Positions 30,605 through 40,062 of a DNA stretch of 64,000 nucleotides are shown piece by piece. The DNA lies in the NCBI GenBank assembly GCA_963788325.1, contig CAWBGJ010000008.1, forward strand, positions 212,908 to 276,907. The letters run 5' to 3'. Position 1 is the first letter of the stretch, and every line of letters begins with the position of its first letter. The translations under genes were made by a program, and so were the position numbers. The stretch comes from Prado023 sp963788325 (lineage in GTDB: Bacteria > Actinomycetota > Actinomycetes > S36-B12 > CAIYMF01). Under the pieces are notes generated by a model. That model was given only the letters and a program-made list of their open reading frames with translations. It made no database searches and was not told the origin of the DNA.

Positions 30605-31660
30605 TCAGCGGATCGCTGCGTACCTGCGCAGGGCTTCGTCGCGCTCCTCCGCATGGTCGACGATCGGCTCGGGATAGCCGTGCGCGTACCCATCGAGGAC
30701 GGTCCAGGGCTGGTGCGCGGCGGGCCCGGCCACGTGGGCCAGCTCGGGCAGGTAGCGGCGCACGTAGTCGCCGTCGGGGTCGAAGCGAAGACCCTGCAGC
30801 AGCGGGTTGAAGACCCGGAAGTAGGGGGCGGCGTCGGTGCCCGAGCCGGCAACCCACTGCCAGCCGTGCGCATTGGAGGCGGGATCGCCGTCAATCAGCC
30901 AACGCATGAACTCCCGCTCCCCGCGCCACCACGGCAGGTGCAGGTCCTTGACCAGGAAGGAGGCCACGACCATCCGCACCCGGTTGTGCATCCAGCCCTC
31001 GGCGCGCAGCTGACGCATCCCGGCGTCCACGAACGGGAACCCGGTGCGGCCCTGCGCCCAGGCCTCGAATGCCGCATCGGCCTGCGGACCGGAGTCGTGG
31101 GCCATCTGGTCGTAGGCGGGGTTGAGGTTGGCTGTTCGGGTGGTCGGGTTGTGGTGCAGCACATCGGCGTAGAACTCCCGCCAGCCGAACTCTGCGATCA
31201 GGCGGCGGTCCCGGTCGGGGTCCAGGGCGGCGAGCAGGGTGCGCGGGTGCACCTCGCCCCAGCGCAGTGCGGGGGACAGCCGGGTGGTGCCGGGCCGATC
31301 CGGGCGGTCGCGATCGGTGGCGTAGTCGTCGCGGTGCTCGGCGAGGAACTGGCCCCACCGGGCCCTCGCGGCGGCCTGTCCGGCGACAGGAAGGGCGGTC
31401 CCGGGGGGCGCCGCCGCGGTCGGCAGGGCCTCTCCCGTCAGGTCGAGCAGGGGTATCCGGTCCGGGGTTCGCGCGGGCGCCGACCAGCCGGCTGCCCACC
31501 ATGCGCGGTGGAACGGCGTGAACACCCGGTAGGGCGTGCCGTCGGGCTTGCGCACGGTTCCGGGCGCCACCGCGTAGTCGCTGCCTGTCGCCACCAGCTG
31601 GGAGCCGGTGGGGGCCAGGGCGGTCCTGACCTGCGCGTCGCGATGCTTGGCGTCGCCGAG
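30605..31660 (-). CDS. phrB: Deoxyribodipyrimidine photolyase, N-terminus cut off at the contig join
   Basis: Class I CPD photolyase/cryptochrome; only the C-terminal 350 or so residues are present and in one clean frame. Seen are DYAVAPGTVRKPDGTPYRVF, LRWGEVHPRTLLAAL, FGWREFYADVLHHNP, GFPFVDAGMRQLRAEGWMHN (FAD site), and SNAHGWQWVAGSGTDAAPYF with the conserved FAD-pocket residues, then FDPDGDYVRRYLPEL. The enzyme repairs UV dimers with light. The Rossmann N-terminal domain (about the first 130 residues, the antenna half) is missing: homology fades at the GDAKHRDAQVR stretch near 31655, after which the frame runs into planctomycete sequence. Confidence 0.85.
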   Translation of the reverse strand, partial: LGDAKHRDAQVRTALAPTGSQLVATGSDYAVAPGTVRKPDGTPYRVFTPFHRAWWAAGWSAPARTPDRIPLLDLTGEALPTAAAPPGTALPVAGQAAARARWGQFLAEHRDDYATDRDRPDRPGTTRLSPALRWGEVHPRTLLAALDPDRDRRLIAEFGWREFYADVLHHNPTTRTANLNPAYDQMAHDSGPQADAAFEAWAQGRTGFPFVDAGMRQLRAEGWMHNRVRMVVASFLVKDLHLPWWRGEREFMRWLIDGDPASNAHGWQWVAGSGTDAAPYFRVFNPLLQGLRFDPDGDYVRRYLPELAHVAGPAAHQPWTVLDGYAHGYPEPIVDHAEERDEALRRYAAIR

Positions 31661-31740
31661 GTACGGCAAATCGCGAAACCTGTCGGCGACGGAGTCGCCT
31701 CGCACATCAACCTCCCATTGTACCCGGCCAGTGTTGACGA
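31650..31740. other. Junction between actinobacterial and planctomycete sequence
   Basis: Left of this point all genes look actinobacterial; right of it all look planctomycete. The photolyase reading frame continues open across the point but its family match ends there. No integrase, att-like repeat, IS end or tRNA is seen. The most economical reading is a chimeric assembly or read join, not a natural transfer. An 8-bp inverted repeat with a following TTTCTT (31727-31763) on the right side looks like the terminator of a lost planctomycete gene. Confidence 0.7.
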
Positions 31741-31762
31741 GGAAGTGCGTCGGCCGGGTTTC

Positions 31763-31791
31763 TTGGGCGTCGGGCCCGCGATGCGTATAAT
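31763..31791 (+). promoter_or_regulatory. Sigma-70 type promoter for bcp
   Basis: TTGGGC (31763-31768), a 17-base spacer and a perfect TATAAT (31786-31791), 45 bp before the bcp ATG. Position and spacing fit a housekeeping promoter. Confidence 0.6.
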
Positions 31792-31835
31792 TCCGACGGT
31801 TAAACAAACCCACACCCCCTTGATGGAGGATAACC

Positions 31836-32309
31836 ATGAGCGACTGGATCGAACCCGGCCAGAAGGCCCCCGATTTCACACTCGCCGACACCGACGGCAA
31901 CCCGGTGAAGCTGAGCACGCTGCGGGGATCGCCCGTCGTGCTGTATTTCTATCCCAAGGACGACACGCCCGGCTGCACGAAGGAGGCGTGTTCGTTCCGC
32001 GACCGCAAGGACGAGTTGGCCCAACTGGGGGCGAAGCTGCTGGGCGTCAGTCCGGACACGGTCGAGAGCCACGTCAAGTTCCGCGACAAGTTCGACCTGA
32101 ACTTCCCCCTGCTGGCCGACCCCAAGCACGAGGTGGCCGAGCGTTACGGCGCGTGGCGCGAGAAGACCCGCTTCGGCAAGACGTCGATGGGCATCCAGCG
32201 TTCGACCTACCTGATCGACGCCGAAGGCACGGTGCGCAAGGTCTGGAAGAACGTCAAGGTGGACGACCATGACCGACAAGTTCTCGCGGCGCTCGACGAG
32301 TTGGGGTAG
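31836..32309 (+). CDS. bcp: Thioredoxin-dependent thiol peroxidase (peroxiredoxin Q/Bcp)
   Basis: Intact 157-residue cytoplasmic peroxiredoxin. The opening EPGQKAPDFTLADTDGNPVK and the active site YPKDDTPGCTKEACSFRD are diagnostic; the first Cys is peroxidatic and the second Cys, five residues on, is the resolving one of the Bcp class. The Arg of the active site lies in MGIQRSTYLID. It reduces hydroperoxides with thioredoxin. GGAGG precedes the ATG. It is the first complete planctomycete gene after the join. Confidence 0.93.
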   Translation: MSDWIEPGQKAPDFTLADTDGNPVKLSTLRGSPVVLYFYPKDDTPGCTKEACSFRDRKDELAQLGAKLLGVSPDTVESHVKFRDKFDLNFPLLADPKHEVAERYGAWREKTRFGKTSMGIQRSTYLIDAEGTVRKVWKNVKVDDHDRQVLAALDELG

Positions 32310-32391
32310 CGACCGAGGAGGACCGAAGAGGCGTGGTGGGACTCGCTCGACTCTACGCCTCCTATTGACCCCTGCAAAGCAAATGACCGAA

Positions 32392-32459
32392 GGGTGCCAT
32401 GGGCGGCTTGCCCGCCCTTGCTGTTCGGGGCAAGGGCGGGCAAGCCGCCCATGGCACCC
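32392..32459. repeat. Long perfect hairpin repeat (GGGTGCCATGGGCGGCTTGCCC family)
   Basis: Two 30-base arms (32392-32421 and 32430-32459) are fully complementary around an 8-base loop. The sequence recurs in half form at 44593-44620. It lies between bcp and the Hsp70 gene, converging, without any coding capacity. It has the features of a small dispersed palindromic repeat of the REP/MITE kind, and it may also act as a transcription barrier. Confidence 0.85.
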
Positions 32460-32503
32460 GCGCATTGGCTACGCAGACGTCAATAACGCCTCCCAACGCC
32501 GCC

Positions 32504-34486
32504 CTACGCTTCCAAACGCTTGCGGAGCAGGAGGATTTCGGCGACGTGGCGGGCCAGCTCGGGCGGGTTGAACCCGGCGTCGACGCAGTCGCGGCCGAGA
32601 ACCAGGTGCGCGAATCGCGACTTCGTCCTCGCGTTTTGCACCGCCAGTTTCGCCCGGGCGACATCGGCCGAGAGCTGCCGCGTCTCGCGTTCGTCGGGGC
32701 CCTCGGCCAGCGCCGGCGATTCGCTGAAAGTCCTGTTCGGCCTGGTGGAGCTCCTCGGCGGCCGCGCGGGCCGACTCGAGACTGCGGCGAACCTTGGGCG
32801 GCACCGAAAGCAGCACTGCCCGGGTGCCGGCCTGCACGTACAGCGCGTCGAGACGTTTCAGCAGCGTGGACCCGATCGACGTCCTCGGGCGGCGCGTCGG
32901 GCGTCGCGGGCGTCGCGGCCGCCGGTTCGGCCGGGCAAAGCTGCCGATGCCACGCCTCCAGGTCTTGACTCATGCCGGTCTGCTTCCGCTCGAGTCTCGA
33001 CGTGGGCCGACTGGCGGACGGAAGGAACCCGCGCGGTGACCGTGAGCCGGCCGTTGGCGGCGTACTCGTAAGTCACTTCGATCGGCGTTCCCTTGGGCAA
33101 GCCCGGCGGAAGGTCGCGGATGATGCACTCGCCCAGGGCGATGCAGTGCTCCGGCCGCGGGCTCTCGCCTTCGACCACGGGCACCTTGACGCTGGGCTGG
33201 TTCGCCCGGGCGGTCTGGAACTGCCGGACCATGCGGGCCGGCAGCGGCGTGTTCTTGGGGATGAGCGTGACGTTGCGACGCTCGCCGGTCGCCGCGTGGA
33301 GGCCGACGACGCCCAGACTGTGCGAATTGACGTTGATCAGGTCGACCTTCGAGCGGGCCGCCGAGCCGGACGCCGGACATGAGCATCGCCGCGTACAGGG
33401 CCGCGCCGTGGGCGACCGCCTCGTCGGGCGAGAGCGAGCGGTCCGGCTCCTTGCCGCTGAGGCGGCGGAGCATCTCGGCGACCATGGGCATTCGGGTCGA
33501 GCCGCCCACCAGCAGGATGCGGTCGATCTGGTCCCACTGCAAGCCCGCCTGACGCAGCACCAGCGACGTGGTCGCCTCGGTTCGACCCAAGAGGTCCTGG
33601 GTGAGCTGCTCGAAGCGTTCGCGGCTGACCTCCTGCCGCATGCGGATTCCGTGATGGTGGCAGACGATCGCGGTCTTGCGGCGTTCGGACAGGGCGTGCT
33701 TGGCTTCCTGGGCGTCGAGCCAGAGCTGCGTGGCGTCGCTCGGGTCGCTCCGGGGATCGAGCCCGTGGGCGGCGAGGAACTTCTCGGACAGATCGGCGAC
33801 CAGGCGCTCGTCGAAATCGTGGCCGCCGAGCTGCACGTCGCCGTCGGTGGCGACGGTGCGGAACGTGGTGCCTTCGATCTCGAGGATGGTGACGTCGAAC
33901 GTGCCGCCGCCGAGGTCGTAGACCAGCAGGCGTTCGACCTTCGCCGGTCCGGTCGGCGGCGTCGCCGAGCACCGCGCGGTAGTAGCCGAAGGTGACGGCC
34001 GCGGCGGTGGGCTCGTTGATGATGTCCAGCACCTCCAAGCCCGCCAGGCGGCCGGCGTCCTGCGTCACCTTGCGGCGTCCCTCGTCGAAGAACGCCGGCA
34101 CGCTGATGACGACCTGCCGGATGGGCCCGAGCCGCCGTTCGGCGTCCTCTTTGAGCCGTTTGAGCAGGAACGCGCTGAGCACCTCGGGCGGGACGTTCTG
34201 GCCGACGACCTCGCGGTGGTAGGCTCGCGCGGCCCATGTCGCGCTTGAAGCAGTCGGCGAAGGCCTCCGGCGCGAGCACCGAGCCCTTGATCGCCTCGCG
34301 GCCGACGATGACCACGTCCTCCTCGAAGGCGACGGCGCTGGGCGTGAGCAACTCGCCGGCGCGGTTGGGCACGGTCGTCGGCCGGCCGGTCGAGTCGACG
34401 TAGGCCACCACCGAAAGCGTCGTGCCAAGATCGATTCCCACCGGCGGTTGCGGCCGGTCGGAGGAAGCCGGATCGGGAGAACTCAT
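32504..34486 (-). CDS. Hsp70-family chaperone, planctomycete type (frameshifted)
   Basis: About 660 residues. The ATPase phosphate-1 motif is VGIDLGTTLSVVAYVDSTGR, then VISVPAFFDEGRRKVTQDAG, INEPTAAAVTFGY, YDLGGGTFDVTILEIEG (phosphate 2) and RILLVGGSTRMPMVAEMLRR. The substrate-binding domain follows (DLINVNSHSLGVVGL, NTPLPARMVRQFQTARANQP). After a frame change near 33020 a C-terminal tail reads MSQDLEAWHRQLCP and about 150 further residues, replacing the usual DnaK lid. An ATG at 32973 could make the tail a separate small gene. No dnaJ or grpE is next to it, so it is a paralogue and not the main DnaK. Shifts also lie near 34230, 33940 and 33375. Confidence 0.8.
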
Positions 34487-34593
34487 GGTTTCGTGCCGCG
34501 AATCGTAAGTGGAAAGCCATCCCCATGGTAAAAAGAGCTTATCGGGCGGTCAGTGTCGAGAAAGGTCTCGGTGGCGGAGACGGTCAAGCCAAT

Positions 34594-34622
34594 TTGACAG
34601 ACGGCCTCGAAATCGGTAGCAT
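34594..34622 (+). promoter_or_regulatory. Sigma-70 type promoter for the Gfo/Idh gene
   Basis: TTGACA (34594-34599), 17-base spacer, TAGCAT (34617-34622), 57 bp before the ATG of the oxidoreductase, in the divergent gap with the Hsp70 gene. Confidence 0.55.
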
Positions 34623-34678
34623 GGAAATCGCCTCGGGGGCAACTCCCACCCCAACCCGTGCACCGCAAAGGAGCCATC

Positions 34679-36124
34679 ATGTCCCTCACTCGCAGACAGT
34701 TCCTTCGGCATTCGTCCGTCGCCGCGGCGTCGCTGGCGATCCCCATGGTCGCCGGCCGAAGCGTTTTGGGGGCCAACGACGAGATTCGCGTGGGCATCAT
34801 CGGGCTGGGCGTCCGCGGCATGGGGGCCCACCTGCCGAGCTTCGAGGGCCAGAAGGGCGTCCGCGTCACGGCCATCTGCGACCCCGACCGCCAGCGACTC
34901 GACGCAAGTGCGCCGAGGCGATCCGCGAGCAAGTACCAGCACGACGTCGAGAAGTTCGTCGATCTCCGCAAGCTGATCGCGAGCGAAGGACCTCGACGTC
35001 GTCGCGCGTGGCCACGATGCAGTACTGGCACGCCCTGCCGACCATCTGGGCCTGCCAGGCCGGCAAGGACGTCTACTGCGAGAAGCCGCTTTCGCACTTC
35101 ATCTGGGAAGGCCGGCAGATGGTCAAGGCCGCGCGGAAGTACAACCGCCTCGTCCAGATCGGCACCCAGAGCCGCTCGCAGCGAGACCGTCCGCGACGTC
35201 GATGGCGTACGTCAAGCCCGGCGAGCTCGGCAAGATCAAGTACATCACGGCGTTCGCCAACAAGCCGCGGACGTCGATCGGCAAGCGGACCGAGCCGCTG
35301 CCGATCCCCGAGACGCTCGACTACGAACTCTGGTGCGGCCCGGCACGCAAGGAGCCGATCTACCGCGACCGCATCCAGTACGATTGCAGCTTCACCTGGA
35401 ACATGGGCGACGGCGAGTCGTGCAACCAGGGCGTCCACGAGATCGACCTCGCCCGCTGGGTGCCTGGGCGAAGAGAAGCTGCCGCGGCGGCGTGATCAGT
35501 TGCGGCGGCCGGTTCGCGTTCAACGACGCCGGCGACGTGCCCAACACGCAGATCATCTACTACGACTTCCCCGTCCGCCCCGGTCCTCTACGAGGTCCAC
35601 AACATGACGGCGGCCAAGGGCGTCGAAGGACGTGCCCGACTTCCTCGGCGTGCGGACCGACACGTGCGTCCACTGCGAAGGCGGCTACGTGATGCTCCGC
35701 ACCGGCTTCGCCTGCGACAACGAGGGCAAGAAGATCAAGACGTTCTCCGGCGGCGAAGACCATTTCGGCAACTTCATCGCCGCCGTCCGCGCCGGCAATC
35801 GCGAAGCTCTCCACGCCGACGTCCTCGAAGGCCATCGCTCGACGGCCGTGACCCACGCGGGCAACATCTCCTACCGCCTGGGCAAGCCGGCCTCGGCCGC
35901 CGAGATTCGCAAGTCCGTCGGCGACACGCCGCTATTTCAGCGACATGGTCGAGCGGCTCTTCACCCACCTGAAGGCCCACGAGATCGACGTCGACGCCCC
36001 GACGATCACGCTCGGCCCCTGGCTCGACGTGGACCGCGACGCCGAGTGCTTCAAGGACAACGCCGAGGCCAACGCCCTGGTCAAGGGCACGTATCGCGAG
36101 CCGTGGGTGATCGGGGACGCATGA
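34679..36124 (+). CDS. Secreted Gfo/Idh/MocA-family oxidoreductase (frameshifted)
   Basis: About 481 residues. A twin-arginine signal is evident: SLTRRQFLRHSSVAAASLAI. The NAD(P) fold follows (IRVGIIGLGVRGMG, then ICDPDRQRL), and the catalytic EKP motif lies in GKDVYCEKPLSH. The C-terminal sheet domain includes ELWCGPARKEPIYRDRIQYD and GVHEIDLARW, the usual planctomycete form. These enzymes oxidise or reduce sugars or inositols in the periplasm. Frame changes lie near 34905, 34990, 35180, 35460, 35490, 35585, 35625 and 35935. GGAG precedes the ATG. Substrate unknown. Confidence 0.85.
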
Positions 36125-36183
36125 CGGCAGGGGACTGTCCCCCTCGCACGGCGTAGAAGCTGCAATTCACGATCTTGTGGAGT

Positions 36184-36207
36184 GCGGTGATTCATCACCG
36201 CTTTCTT
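36184..36207 (+). terminator. Intrinsic terminator after the Gfo/Idh gene
   Basis: GCGGTGA (36184-36190), loop TTCA, TCACCGC (36195-36201), then TTTCTT. A compact hairpin with a U-rich end 60 bp after the stop. The rest of the gap 36125-36463 holds nothing else I can assign. Confidence 0.65.
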
Positions 36208-36463
36208 GATCCACCCAAACGGAGGGCAATACCACCTTCCGTTGAGTGTGGGCCATACGCCGTTGGGGGCAAATCCAACAAAAAAGCCACGACAAACTGC
36301 CCCGCCACCAAGGGTGTCCGCTCGTCTGAGGGCTAGAGTTGTAGTGGCGTGGATCGAGGCGGCGGGGCACCGATGGTGGCGGCGACGATGTGCCGTTGGC
36401 GTCGGAGTTAGCGTCGGAATCACCGCCCAACGCTGCGAATCTCGCCGACCCAAGGAGACGACC

Positions 36464-37562
36464 ATGCGAATCGCGATGCTCGCGCTGGTGATGACGCTGC
36501 TTGCCGGCGTCTCGGCCGCGGCGAATCCGCCGGACGGGAAAAGCGGCGGAGTCGAGGGCATGCTGGAGTTGAATCTCCGCGGGGAGAAGGTGGAAGGCAC
36601 GCCGCTGGCATGGGATTCCAGGACCGTTCACCTGTTGGGCCGCGACGGCCGCCTTTGGTCGTTCGACCCGAACGAAGCCACCGACTATCGCCAGACCGCC
36701 GCCCAATTCCGCCCGTACTCGCCCTCCGAGCTTCGCGCGGCGTTGCTGCGGGAACTGGGTCCCGGGTACGAGGTCACCGGCACGACGCACTACATGGTTG
36801 CCCACGCCCGGGGCCAGCGCGACCAATGGGCCAAGCGGTTCGAGGACCTTTATCGGTCGTTCGTCCAGTACTTTTCGGTCCGGGGATTCCGGCTTGTCGA
36901 GCCGCCGTTCCCGCTGATCGGAATCGTTTGCCGCAATCAGGAAGACTTCGTCCGCTACAGCGCCCGGCAGGGCATGCCCGCGGGCCGCGGCGTGCTGGGC
37001 TACTACTCGCTCGACTCCAACCGGATCATCCTATACGACGCCGCCGACGGCAAGGCGGACGCCAACAACTGGCAACAGAACGCCGAAACGGTGATCCACG
37101 AGGCGACGCACCAGATGGCCTTCAACACGGGCGTCCACAGCCGCTACTGCCCGCCGCCCACCTGGGTCGTCGAGGGGCTGGCCACCGTGTTCGAGGCGCC
37201 GGGCGTACACGACCCGCGGGCCCACTCCGCCGATCAGACCGGATCAATCGCGCCCGGCTGAGGGACTACCGCGCATTGGCGGCCGGCAAGTCCGAGGGCC
37301 AACTGCCGGCCGAGTTGACCGCTTCGGACGCGCTTTTCGGAGCCGGCCGGCGGCGGCCTATGCCGAGGCCTGGGCCCTGGCGTTCTACCTGATCGAGACG
37401 CGGCCGCGGGAGTTTGCCAAATACCTGGCCCTGACGGCCGACCGCACGGCGTTTGAACCGTACCCCTCGACCCAGCGATTGGCGGACTTCACGTCCGTAT
37501 TTGGCAAGGACTGGCGGCTTCTGGACGCCCAATTCGCCCGATTCATGCAGACCGTCGAATGA
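36464..37562 (+). CDS. DUF1570 protein, zinc-metalloprotease-like, secreted (frameshifted)
   Basis: About 365 residues. A Sec signal (MRIAMLALVMTLLAGVSAAA) is followed by a small N-terminal domain and a DUF1570 domain. The HExxH-like element is TVIHEATHQMAFNTG, with TWVVEGLATVFEAP downstream supplying the third ligand Glu, as in gluzincins. After shifts near 37240 and 37340 the tail reads LRDYRALAAGKSEGQLPAEL and ALAFYLIETRPREFAKYLAL. DUF1570 is abundant in planctomycetes but has no tested function. GGAG precedes the ATG. Confidence 0.8.
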
Positions 37563-37581
37563 GCGGCGCGAGGCAGGAGCA

Positions 37582-37645
37582 GCGGAAAGCGGAGGACAGA
37601 AAGCGGAAAGCGGAAAGCGGCGGAAAGCCGAAAGCCGAAAGCGGA
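37582..37645 (+). repeat. AAAGCGG/GAAAGCC short tandem repeats
   Basis: About nine imperfect copies of a 7-base unit (GAAAGCG or GAAAGCC) directly after the DUF1570 stop. The stretch is purine rich and non-coding. Confidence 0.8.
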
Positions 37646-37702
37646 CGTCGCATCCCCCGACGCCGTCGACGTGCGTTTTCACTGACACGCAGGCAACCGA
37701 CA

Positions 37703-37770
37703 ACTGACCACTGGCCACTGGCCACTAGCCACTGACCACTGACCACTGGCCACTGACCACTCACTCCCCT
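37703..37770 (+). repeat. CCACTGGCCACTGACCACT tandem repeats
   Basis: About nine 7-base units alternating between ACTGGCC, ACTAGCC and ACTGACC. With the preceding AAAGCGG array it fills the 259-bp gap between the DUF1570 and coiled-coil genes. Such arrays are frequent between planctomycete genes. Confidence 0.85.
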
Positions 37771-37821
37771 CCCAAGGTGGGGCATTTTGACGCAGGGGCG
37801 GCTGTGGAGTATACCAATGGT

Positions 37822-39233
37822 ATGGAAGACCTGACCTCCCCATCACCCCCGGAGTCGATCCAGGCGGACGTGCTCGTCCAGACGCTCCAGCGGCAGCGAA
37901 GCCAGGTCGACACGTTCTTGGCCGCGCATCGGAAGCGACTGCTCGCGGCCGAGGCGAATCTGGCGGCGCAGATCGACCGCATCGCCCGGGAATTGGTCCA
38001 GGTCCGGTCGCGTTCCAGCCAAATCGAGGGGGAGTCTATCGGTTCGAGCGGGGGAAATCGAACGGAAGGCCCAGGACGTTGCTCGGCTCAAGGAAGAGTT
38101 CGAGACGGCTCAGTCCGCGTGGCAGGCGGCCCAGGACCAGGCGTCGCGGCAGCAGCGGCAATTGGCCGACGACGTGCGGCGGCAACAAGAGTGCGGTCGA
38201 GACGCGGCTGGCGGAATTGACCGCGCGGCACGTGGAGTTGGCCGAAGCGGAAGCGAAGCTCCGGCACGAGCGGGAGTCGTTTGCGCTGGAGCGGCAGCGA
38301 ACCGAGGAGGACGCCCGGCGCGTCGAGGCCGAGCGAGAGGACCTTCGCCATCAGCGAGCCGAGTTGGACGCTCGACGCGAGGAGTTGGCGACCGAGCGCA
38401 CCCACACCGAGGGGCAGCGCCGACGGATCGCGCGGGAGTTCGAGGCGCAACGGGCGGCGCATCGCAAGGACCTCGAACGTCGTCGAGCCGAGATCGAGGA
38501 GCTTGCCGTCGAGCGCGTCGCGATTCAATCGCAACGGGACGAGCCTCGCGGCCAGGATTCCGGCGGGGACTCCGGCGACAGCGGAGGCGTTTCGCCGCCG
38601 CTACGAGATGGCGCTTGGAGGATCTCCGCGAGCTTCGCGCCAAGAACGAGGACCTCAAGTCGCAGCTTGCCCGGTCGCCCGGCGTCGGCAGTCGCCGCCA
38701 AGGGCAGCGTGCCGGAGAGCCTCGACTGGGAGGCGCAGAAGCGACGTCTCCTCGAATCGCTCGAGGCGGAATTCGACGAGAACGACGAAGGAGACCGTCC
38801 AGGAGCGTCTCGACATCCAAGCGGGTGATCGAGACCACCGATCGCATCATCGCCGAGAAGGACCGCGAAATCGGCGAGCTGCAAGCACTGCTTCGCGAGC
38901 AGAGCAGCCAGGTCGGCGCGGTGGCCGTCGGCGCCGCGGCGTTCGCCGAGGCGATCGACAAGGACGCCATCATCCGCGAGGAACGCGAGAACGTCAAACG
39001 CCTTCGCGAGGAGCTTCGCGAGAAGCTCCGCAAGGCCGAGATCGACATCTCGATCGAGCGGGCGAAGATGGCGCGAGAACGCCTCCAAATCGAAGAGATG
39101 ATGCGCACCCATGGCCGGCAAGACGCCGCGAAAGCGTCCGGCGACGCCGGCCCAGCCGCCGCCGGAGCGGCCGGCGCGCGGCCGATGGCTTTCCCGCCTC
39201 GGCCTGAAGGACGCCGACGAGACCGACGCATGA
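37822..39233 (+). CDS. Long coiled-coil protein coupled to an ABC-2 permease (frameshifted)
   Basis: About 470 residues. Nearly all of it is charged heptad-like helix: QADVLVQTLQRQRSQVDTFL, AELTARHVELAEAEAKLRHE, LRHQRAELDARREELATERT, IETTDRIIAEKDREIGELQA, RENVKRLREELREKLRKAEI. It ends in a basic, Pro-rich tail and GRWLSRLGLKDADE. No signal peptide, so cytoplasmic and structural. Its TGA overlaps the ATG of the permease gene by 4 bases. Frame changes lie near 38040, 38190, 38570, 38620, 38790, 38820 and 39130. I know of no function for this planctomycete family. Confidence 0.7.
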
Positions 39234-40054
39234 GCCGGGCCCTGTGGAACAAGGCTATCTCCGCGGCGTGGCCGCAATTGCTCGCCGGCAGCGTCCTGCT
39301 CGTCTTGTTCGGATGGTTGTTCGTCTGGCTGATGGGCTTGTTCCAACTCGGCGTCTGGAGCAAGGTGCTCTCGATGCTGCCGAGCTTCTCCCAACGAATG
39401 CTCGGCGTGCCCATCGCCGATCTCGCCACGTCCCTCGGGCAGCTCAGCTTCCTCTACGATCACGTGATCACGATGCTGATCTGCCTGAGTTGGGCCATCG
39501 GCCGCGGCTCGGATCCCATCAGCGGCGAGATCAGCCGCGGGACGATGGACCTCACGCTCACTCTGCCCGTCCGCCGCGTGACCGTGCTGGCCATCCCGGC
39601 CGTCGTCGCCACGCTCGGCGCGGTCGTCCTCGCCGCCGCCGCGCTGTTGGGCAACTGGATCGGGTTGGTCGTCGCCCGGCCGGAAGAGAACCTCCCGCTG
39701 GCGCCGTTCGTGCCCGGGGCGATCAACCTGGCGGCGATGACCTTCGCCCTGACGGGCGTCACCGCGATGATTTCGTCGTTCAACCGCGACCGATGGCGAA
39801 CCGTATCGATCGCGGTCGCGGTCTTCGTCGTCTCGCTGATGATCAAAATGATCGCCCGAATCTGGGAACCCGGCGCGTGGCTGCGATACGCCTCCTTCCT
39901 GACGGCGTTCGATCCGCAACGGATCATCCTCGCCCGGGACGACGCCTGGCGGCTCTCGCTCTGGTACGACGGCGCGCTCGTGGCGGTGGGTCTGGCCGGC
40001 TACGTCGCGGCGGCCGTGATCTTCTCCCGCCGCGACATACCGGCCGCCCTCTAG
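39230..40054 (+). CDS. ABC-2 type permease without an adjacent ATPase
   Basis: Intact 274-residue protein with six hydrophobic segments. SRALWNKAISAAWPQLLAGS is the amphipathic entry helix, GSDPISGEISRGTMDLTLTL is the typical cytoplasmic ABC-2 loop, and AMTFALTGVTAMISSFNRDR and AVFVVSLMIKMIARIWEPGA follow. The ATP-binding partner is not in the window, so it must be elsewhere or the complex is unusual. It is translationally coupled to the coiled-coil gene. Confidence 0.8.
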   Translation: MSRALWNKAISAAWPQLLAGSVLLVLFGWLFVWLMGLFQLGVWSKVLSMLPSFSQRMLGVPIADLATSLGQLSFLYDHVITMLICLSWAIGRGSDPISGEISRGTMDLTLTLPVRRVTVLAIPAVVATLGAVVLAAAALLGNWIGLVVARPEENLPLAPFVPGAINLAAMTFALTGVTAMISSFNRDRWRTVSIAVAVFVVSLMIKMIARIWEPGAWLRYASFLTAFDPQRIILARDDAWRLSLWYDGALVAVGLAGYVAAAVIFSRRDIPAAL

Positions 40055-40062
40055 GGTCGCTC

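Noticed and set aside
31640..31745. Natural horizontal transfer as the cause of the phylum switch
   Set aside because: No integrase, tRNA, direct repeat or IS end at the join, a gene cut in half, and both sides extend to the window ends with housekeeping genes.
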